From Hermetia illucens (taxonomy: Eukaryota > Arthropoda > Insecta > Diptera > Stratiomyidae): a stretch of 64,000 bases of DNA. Positions 45,901-54,900 of this stretch are shown one piece after another (the first letter of the stretch is position 1; the number at the start of each line of letters is the position of its first letter). The notes under the pieces were generated by a model. That model was not told where the DNA came from. It ran no database searches and saw only the letters and a list, made by a program, of their open reading frames with translations. The DNA lies in assembly GCF_905115235.1 (NCBI RefSeq), contig NC_051852.1, positions 36,219,199-36,283,198 on the forward strand. The letters are read 5' to 3'. The translations under genes were made by a program, and so were the position numbers.

Positions 45901-48900
45901 CGCTTAAGCATTTGTTAGGAACATCACGTGGAGCCACTCAAAATAGTGACCCCTGAGGACCTACCTCTCGATTCACTTTCCTAAGAATGCTACCATGCGC
46001 AGAGAGTTCGGACTTTTTCTTCACAAGCGACAGCTTCTTTATTTCCCTCGCCTTTTCTGAGGTTTATAAGTCTTCGCTCGGCAGCATGGTGAGCGGTCTA
46101 AATAATTTCCGCTATCATCATTATTGCCGGGTCCGAGACCGTACAATAGGCGGACAAAACTCGCAGAGCCTCTCGTCAATGTACTTGCGTTAGGAGTTTG
46201 CGGTACATTTCATTACTGGGGGAATCAGCCCATAACATACTTCGAAACCGTAAAGGAGGGCAGACTGAACCGCACTCACCAGCAAGCGACATCTGCTAGA
46301 TAAGGGATCTCCAACATTGGACATCAGCCGGCCAATCGCAAACATTCTAGCGCCTTGCCAGCTTCGACAAGAATATGGTTTCACTAATCTGAATAGGGAG
46401 GACAGTGGGAACCCTCTTCTTGGTTAGCACAACGACTTCGGTTTTGTCCAAACATAAGGTGAATGCATGTTCAGTCACCCATTTGCTTACTCGTGCATCA
46501 CTATTCCCAATGTGCGTTGAGTTTGCTCAACCGTGCGTGTGGTAACCATTTCCGCAACATCATCTACGTATCCGACCAGATGCGATTCATCAGGCATCTC
46601 GGGTTATATAGTAGAAGACTATAAGACGTTCCACAGGTCCGGACCAAGGATGGATTCCTGAGCTGCCTTCAATGCTACCTTCATTCTGCGCGGCCCTTCC
46701 TGGGCCTCGTAGAGTAGGGCACAGTTCTTTAAATAGTCCCTCAACATCCGCAATAGGTAGCCTGGAGTATGAAAACGATTTTCATGTGGCTGCATCTCGC
46801 AGAATTAAAGGCGCTTCTTGCGCCTAGAGTCACAAGGAGCACCACTCGCCGACATTGACGATTGTATTTACATATGAGTTTCAACACTTCGTTTAGAATA
46901 CCATCCGGTCCTGGTGCTTTTTTGCCCTTCATGGACAGGACTGGTTCCCCCCATTTCCTTTACAGTGAAGAGTGAGCATTCCTTAATACTCACTCCTTCA
47001 TCGACAGCTTCAGTTGGGATGGGGTGGAGAGGAAAAAGGGCCTTTACGATTTCTTTCCTCTTTGCTGCTTGCATAGAACAGGGTGATCGATGGGCACCGA
47101 GTTTATTGGTAATCACCTGCTATTGCTTTGGTTTCAGCTAGTTAGTAGTAACATGCATCAGCCACCATGATGGGTTGAAAAACGTGCAGAACATGCTTAG
47201 AGATGGTTTACCTCACCTAGGATTGTTCTGGAAACCAACGGTATATGAAGTCCAAGGGGAAAGGGCATGTCCAGGACTAGCACATTGAAGATGATGGCTG
47301 ATGTCCATCATATAGGAACGATCTGCACTGCACACTTGAAGGAGATTGACACTAATCAATTTTAACTACTGTGATGCAGCGTAGGGCTTTTTCTCAAAAA
47401 CCAGGTAGACTTGACATTAATTTATACATAGGCGAGGGATACACACTCAATATAGGGAGATATTAGACAGGTTGCTTTTGGTTGCTAGAAATCACAGCTC
47501 TAAAATAATTGCTTGCGGTTTCTAAGCGTGGGCCTCAGAGCGCGGAAGCCAGGTGCGGACGCTAGTTGAAACCCCTGTGGATCTAGAAATTATACAAGCC
47601 TTTTTGAATTTGTGCCGATTTTCCGAAGCAAAGGATTAACCCTCGATTTCGCATACGTTAATTGCTAGTTAGTCCTAGAATAATGGTCTGGGCGATGAGT
47701 AAGCACTACAGGAGGTCAGTCTTGACGTTGAAAACTCTGAAGGCAGAAAAACTTCTAACTTCCTGTTGGCTTTAGAAGGAGTTAACGGCTCAAAAGAGTG
47801 ATGAAAGTGGTGGGCCAGCTGTGTCAATGCGTAACTGAGTCATGCGATGCTGCGCTGCGACGGCATTTGTATTACAGCAGAAAATCGAACTACTGGTTAA
47901 GCCAGGAAATCTCGAGTAAAAAAGCACAAGCTTGAAAAATAACACTCGGATTTCCGCAATAGCCATAAAAACGACCTTACAAAAAAGCAGATTTCTACAG
48001 GAAGGCTTCGAACTATTATATTAGGAACACATGGGACACTGCTAACAAACTTCCGACCAGTGGAAGAGTCAGGTTTTACTGAGCCCCAGCTAAGAACCAG
48101 GATAATCCAGTCAGACCTTGCTCGGACTTATGATGGAGAAACACGGTTTTGACGACCGCAACGAAAATTTTGGGGGGTTTGTGGATTTCTGTAGCTTCCA
48201 GCGCCTTGTCATTGGTGGCACATTGTTGGAGCACAGAGCTTGCCATAAGGTCAGTTAGGTGTTAACTGGCCGACACCGTACAAGCAATCAGGTAGACCAT
48301 TGTGCGATCAAAAGAAGATTTAGGAGTTATCTTATGAATGCGCTTAACAAGGGAGGCGCTGATATTGGTCTCGAAAGGGATCACCATCTGATGGTCGTCC
48401 GTCATTTTTCGCAGTGTTGGAGTGCTGCGATCCCCAAAGTTCCACGTCGACTACTTACTTGATCCAACTATCACTCGACAGTGGTGATACCCTGAGTCAC
48501 CAACCCTAGAATATCGATTAGCATTGGGCCGCCATTAATAATATTATTTTCTCGCGTGCTACGCAGGTCACCCCGTTCTGAAAAGGCGTCACAATTCCAC
48601 GATGACCTCTACGTTGCCCCATGTGATGCTATGTCTCTTCTCAATGATGTACTGTGCTATCATTGATATCAGCATTGTGCCCTTCTTCGATTACATCGCG
48701 ACAGGGGCAACGTACAATCGAAGCTTCTGAGAGAGGGGGAAAATGAGACACCAGGCACCGTTAGTAACACCGCGAGGCCAATTAAGTTATCTATTATAGG
48801 AATTAAAAGACCCCCATGTTAAATTTAATATTTATAGACCAGAATGGACAGAATGTCTTAGCTGATCAGACAATGAGAAAGGGCAGAACTTACGCCCGAA

Positions 48901-51900
48901 ATACGTATATGTTTTTTATTTGGAATCTATTAAAAAGCATGGACAGAAGCAACAAAATTGAAATTGATGCTAAAATAATCCTCGTCGAGATAGTTGAGGT
49001 CGAGCCACGGTTTCATTACCTCAGGTTCGGTGTTTGCGAATCGCCCACGATTCTTGGGAAGTTTGATTTCAGCGGACCGTTCACGGTGGCGTGTAGGGGT
49101 GATTGGCGGGCTATGCCCATTAAGAGGTAAATGGCGACCATATATATAGTTGCCGCTTCTGTCGCGATGAGGTCTTTGATGATATAGTTCTCTTTTGCGC
49201 GCAGATAGATGATAAGCTACTTCAGAAACCAAACTCTCGATATTATCATACAAAGAATCGCCGATATCGATTATTTGGTATAGCCGGTTATGGGCTATCC
49301 ACTCGGGAACCTTGCTTATTGTACTTTGAAGATAGCTATTTCTATATGATATTGGTACCTAGCTTTAGAATCAGCACAGTCTTTTGTATGCCCTCTTTGG
49401 GGGAAAAACCGCTTCTTTGCAGACATAATTGGTACTATCAGAGACTTAATCAATACCGGGGGCTGCGTTATCTCTTTGGCTAATGGAAGGATTCCCGTGG
49501 CACTTATTGCTACCTTTGAAGTTGCTTCCTGATGTTGGGGAAACAATGTAACTATTTCTAGCAGCAATCTAAGGCACCCGATAGGCGGAGACATTTTTCT
49601 ATTTATAGTCGACATTACCGGCTTTTGCGCTTTTCCCCTTTGGTCGGAGTTTATTTCTTCACAATGCCGCACGAGGTTTCTATTTTCAAATTTTGAATAA
49701 AACAGCGAAATTGGATGCAGAGCTGAGCTGTGGAGCGACATTAAGTTCGGTGGCAGTGTCGGCAGAAATGACACTTCCTTAATATGCAAATTGGCCGGAG
49801 CCCTCGATAGATCTGTCCATTAAATCATCCGTTCGGGAGTTCCGTCCTCACGTACTCGAGAAGGGCCATCAGACCCGAGTCTGCAAGGGACTCATCTGAA
49901 GTAGCTTTGGCCACGAAGCCTCACCGGAGGTTATCTGTTACAATGGGAACCGGGACGGCCCTCTGAGAGCATATGCTCCAAGAGGTTGGCCCCCTAGTGG
50001 GAGTTTCATGGTGGTTGTGGTTATGCCTACATAGCGGGCAGAGCTCCTCGGAACTCAAGCGTGGAGTTGAGCTGTACAACTCGGGTGCCGTACCCCTTAG
50101 TTGGAGCAGAGGTGTTAGATAGGCCTCGCATCCACTGGTATGAATGCTGAGCCTGCACTCAGTATAAACCAGTAACGCTGTGCCAGTCATGGGGGGCTCT
50201 GATTGTGGTCATAAAATCAATCCGTGTCCGAAGAGGACCGTGAAATTATGCCTACACGGCAGGTACTCACGTTAAGCCCCCAGGGCTTTCATGTTCATTA
50301 AATCAAATAGATGTACCTCTGGCGGATATCGCTTAAAACTTCGAATTTCTCAGAGGTTTCTTCGGAATCTTAACGTTCATCCACTTCCTTTATTTATTGA
50401 AAAACATCTCAATTCTGCATTCACGAATGAGTGGAAGTAACAAGCCTCAGGATCTACATGAAAAAGTTGTGCAGGGAGACCGTCGAGACCGGCGGCTTTA
50501 TTTCATTTGCGTTCATTAATGGTAAAGATAATTTCGTGCTGTATAGGAGTTCGATACTTTTTCACGGTAACGGAGCTCTAACGCGTCGTGCTCATCCCCG
50601 CCTCCAGATGTCGACAGAGCTGCTAGTTTCTTGCGTTTATCTTGCTATCGATCTATGTCTCCGCAGCCAACCAAGCCTTGTAACGCCTTTTTAGACATGG
50701 CCGCAACAGAGATAAGGCGCTTTTGATAGGGGTTCAGTGACCATTTATATTCTCGTGCGGGTTGTTTGAAGTTTGGCTCAAATCCGCAGTCAAAAAGTCT
50801 TTCCATCGCTAGTCGATGGCTCGTATCAAATTTGTGTTGCGACACGTAAGAGAATGTAAGCGACAATCAGATGATGATTCCTTTTGAAGCCGATGTCAGC
50901 ACCTTTTGTATTACACATGTTCGTAAGACAACTCTACTGTTGACCGCGATGTGGTCAATTTAATTAGATGCTAGAAACCGAACTGAGCTTGTGGCTTGTA
51001 TTAGGCCGTATGCTCAGGCAGAGTAGCGTCGGAAACTACGGGGTGAAAAATGCAGAAGTCTGTACACATTTCAAAGTTGGTGTTACGGCTATCAAGCCGA
51101 TGCGACTCTATAACATGCCCAACATGGTATTATTAGAGCCAACTTTGACATTCAGGTCACCTATCAACAAAAATGTTGCCTTTAATAATCCTCTCCTGAA
51201 CTTGTAAGTATCCTTCCTCACTATATTGAATATCTCTATTGGTGCGTAGGATGCTGTGATCTCTTCATATACATATGTCTTTCCGACTCTATGGGTAGTT
51301 TTATATGCCGTATATAAGCTGGGGTTGGAGGCACATATTCAATAAACTAGTACAAGATCTGTTACAACTAAAATAATCAGTGCTTCCCCTAATGTCTCCC
51401 TCAAGAAAACCAGTATTCACTCCACACATGTGCTCGTCTCGAACCAAACGGAGTTCGAAACCACGAAAGCACTACTGAAAGAAGGGAATCATCCCTTCTT
51501 CACTTTCACACCAGCACATCAAAAGCCGGTAAATCTAGTTCTCCGGGGACTAGATTTCACCTACACATCTGATGAAGTTCTCGGCGAACTCCACCGGCTC
51601 GGTGTTTCAGACGCAGTTAGTGTTCGACCGTATGAGACGAGCTCATCGAGGCGAAACAGCAAATCCCTCCACCTTTTCCTGGTTTCATTCAAACCAGGCT
51701 TCCAACAATCCGTCTTATCCAAGGCCAGGGCGATGTTCCATTGCCTTGTTAATTTTGAACCCGTTCAATTCCACGAAATAGCCCAATGTCGCAATTGTCA
51801 GAGACTTGGACACGCCGCATCTAACTGCAATCTACCTTACCGTTGCGTTAAATGCAACACTCCCCACGGTCCCCGACAATGCCCCAAGACCCCCAATCAA

Positions 51901-54900
51901 AATCCTATGTGTATAAATTGCGGCTCCAATACGCATCCGGCGAGTTATCGCAACTGCCCGATGTTCGTACAAGCCCGTGCACGCCAAAACACACCCCCTC
52001 AACCAAACAAGCCCTCTCCAACCCCTGCTTCCAAGACTTCTTCCTTGCACAACCCTAGTCAGTTTACCAATTCTCTCCCACTACAAAACCAGCCACTCTC
52101 CTATGCTTCCATAGCCAGAAACGCCGCTCATCCTAGCAACTCCTTCAATTTGGATAGTGAAATCCTCTCACTATTCAATATGCCGACTCCGCAACTCGCC
52201 TCCCAACTCAACTCCTTCATTCCCACTTACCATTCCCTTTCCTCCCCTATGGAAAAACGCCTCGCCCTACTTTCCTTCTTGTGCCAAGTCTCTCCCAGCA
52301 ATGTCCACTAAAGTGGTATTGCTCAACCCAAATTCCATTGTGAGCAGGCAAAAGAGACATGAACTCCTTAACTTCCATAACACCCATAATCCACACTTCC
52401 TCCTCCTCACCGAAACAAGGCTTAACTCGACCCACAGACTCTCCTTTCCCAACATCACTTCCTTCCGAACCGATCGCATAAACCGCCCGGGCGGAGGTAC
52501 AGCTATCCTAGTGTCCAATCACATAGACTCCATCCATATTTTTGTCCCATCATCCATCATTCCTTCCCTTGAGACTACGGTTATCGCGGTCATTTCCCGT
52601 TCCTCTATCACTTTTCTCGGCAGCCTCTACTGCCCAAAACAGATCCTTGACCCAGCTGACCTCACCCGACTCATACATTTCCTCAGAGGCCTCCCAGAAT
52701 CCCAAAATAAACAAGTCTTCCTCATACTAGGCGGCGACCTGAATGCCAAACACAGTATGTGGTTCAATTCCATTCCCAACCCTAATGGCAACAGGCTAGC
52801 CAACTGGTATACCCAGAATTCTCTCCCCCTACAGTTAACCCTTCTCCCACCCAATCAACCTACCCACCACTCATCCAATTCCCATTCTTATCTTGACCTG
52901 TTCCTCATTAGTAATAATCTCCTCACCCAATCCCACTTCCCTATGGTTCCCTCCGATCTCCCAACTGTTCCCGGCCTAAGTGACCATGACGGTGTAGTCC
53001 TAGAACTCTACATTAACGACCAACTCCCTAGAACCCAACCTAAATTCCTTCCCGATTATTCCAAAGCCAACTGGAATCTAGTCAACTACAGACTTGCTGA
53101 CAGACTTTCAGCCATCTCTCTTCCACCTTCTCCTTCTCCGGAGATACTAGACAATTCAATAGCCCAGATTTCCGAAATCACCCAAGAGGTGTGCAACCAA
53201 ACCATCCCTCTTCGTCCCTTAAACTATAACAACTTAATCACACTCCCCACCCACATCCTTAACCTAATAAAACTCAAAACCACTCTCCGCCGCCAACTCC
53301 ACCGAAACAGATATAATCCACTTTTCAACTCCCTTAAAATCCGCATCGACTCCCTAACTCGATCCATTCGATCCGAAATCCAATCCCTCTACGCCGAACA
53401 CCACACCGTCAAACTCTCAGGCATCTCAATAAACAACCAAACCTGTAACCAACTCCGCCACACTTGTCCCCACCTCGCCAAATCCAAAACTCCCACCATC
53501 CTTCCCCACAACACGTCACCTAAAGATCATGCTGACCAATTGGCAAAAGCGTTTCTCGCAGCTCATCACACCACCCTTCACCTTTCAGACCCTGCTACCG
53601 AATCTTCGGTTTCTCAACACCTCTCCGACCTTACGTCCAACTTCCCAGTTTACACCAGCCTACCAATTCCACCCCCAGGTCCCGCTCCCCATTTTTGCAC
53701 CCCAATCCCATCCCTTTCCCAAGAATCCATCGAATCCATAATCCTTTCCCGTAAAAACAAAAAATCCACAGGTCCTGACAAAATCCCTACCATTATCCTT
53801 AAGAGGTGCGCCAAAACCTTAAGTCCTCTCCTTTCACAACTCCTAAATCACTGCTTCATCCTAGCACATTTCCCCACGCCGTGGAAACAAGCGCACATCG
53901 TCCCCATTCGGAAAAAACAAGAACCCGCATCCAATCCCAATAGCTACCGCCCAATCTCCTTACTCAACTCCCTTTCCAAGATTTTTGAAGTTGCCATCCA
54001 TGACCTTTTATTTTCCCACATCTCCGACCACGATACCATCCCTAGCTTCCAGTTCGCCAACAAGAAAGGACATGGCACATCACACGCCCTCCTCGTCCTC
54101 AAATCCGACCTTTACAAAAACCTAAACAACAACATCCCCACCACCGCCTGCCTCCTAGATATTCAGAAGGCCTTCGATTCCGTATGGCACGAAGGCCTTA
54201 TTTTCAAACTTTCCTTCATTTTTAAATTTCATCCCCACCTTTGTCGACTTATCCTTAGCTTCCTCTCCAACCGCTATTCCCAAGTTAGAGTCCTCGACTC
54301 CTTATCCGATTCCTACAGTCCCCCCGCAGGCATCCCACAAGGCTCGGTCCTCTCGGCAACCCTCTTCTCACTCTACACTGCAGATATCCCTCTTCACCAT
54401 TCCACCACAACTCCCTACACAGTTAAAACCCTTCAATATGCCGATGACCTAATTCTCTATACCCCATCCAGAAATATCCGTGCCGCCCAATCTCGTATAA
54501 ACCACTCCATCCGATCCCTCAACTCCTACCTCATCTCCTGGAAACTCCTACTCAATCCGTCCAAATGTCATGCCATCGTCTTTCGAGGCAGAATCAAAAT
54601 CACCTTCAAGATGCGCTGCGACATTTCCGATCTCCTTATTAAAATTGGCCAAGACCCAATCCTCACCGTCACATCCACAAAATACCTAGGCATCCATCTA
54701 AACTCCCGTCTCTCTCCCATTCCTCACGTTAATTCGATCCTCTCCAACACTACAAGTGGTCTGAAACCCTTATGGCCCATCCTCAACTACAAGTCCTCTG
54801 TCCGTCCTAACGTTAAGCTCTACTGCTACAAGCTGCTAATACGTCCATTAATGACGTCCATTAATGACGTACGGCTTCGTAGCATGGTGCGATCTAACCT

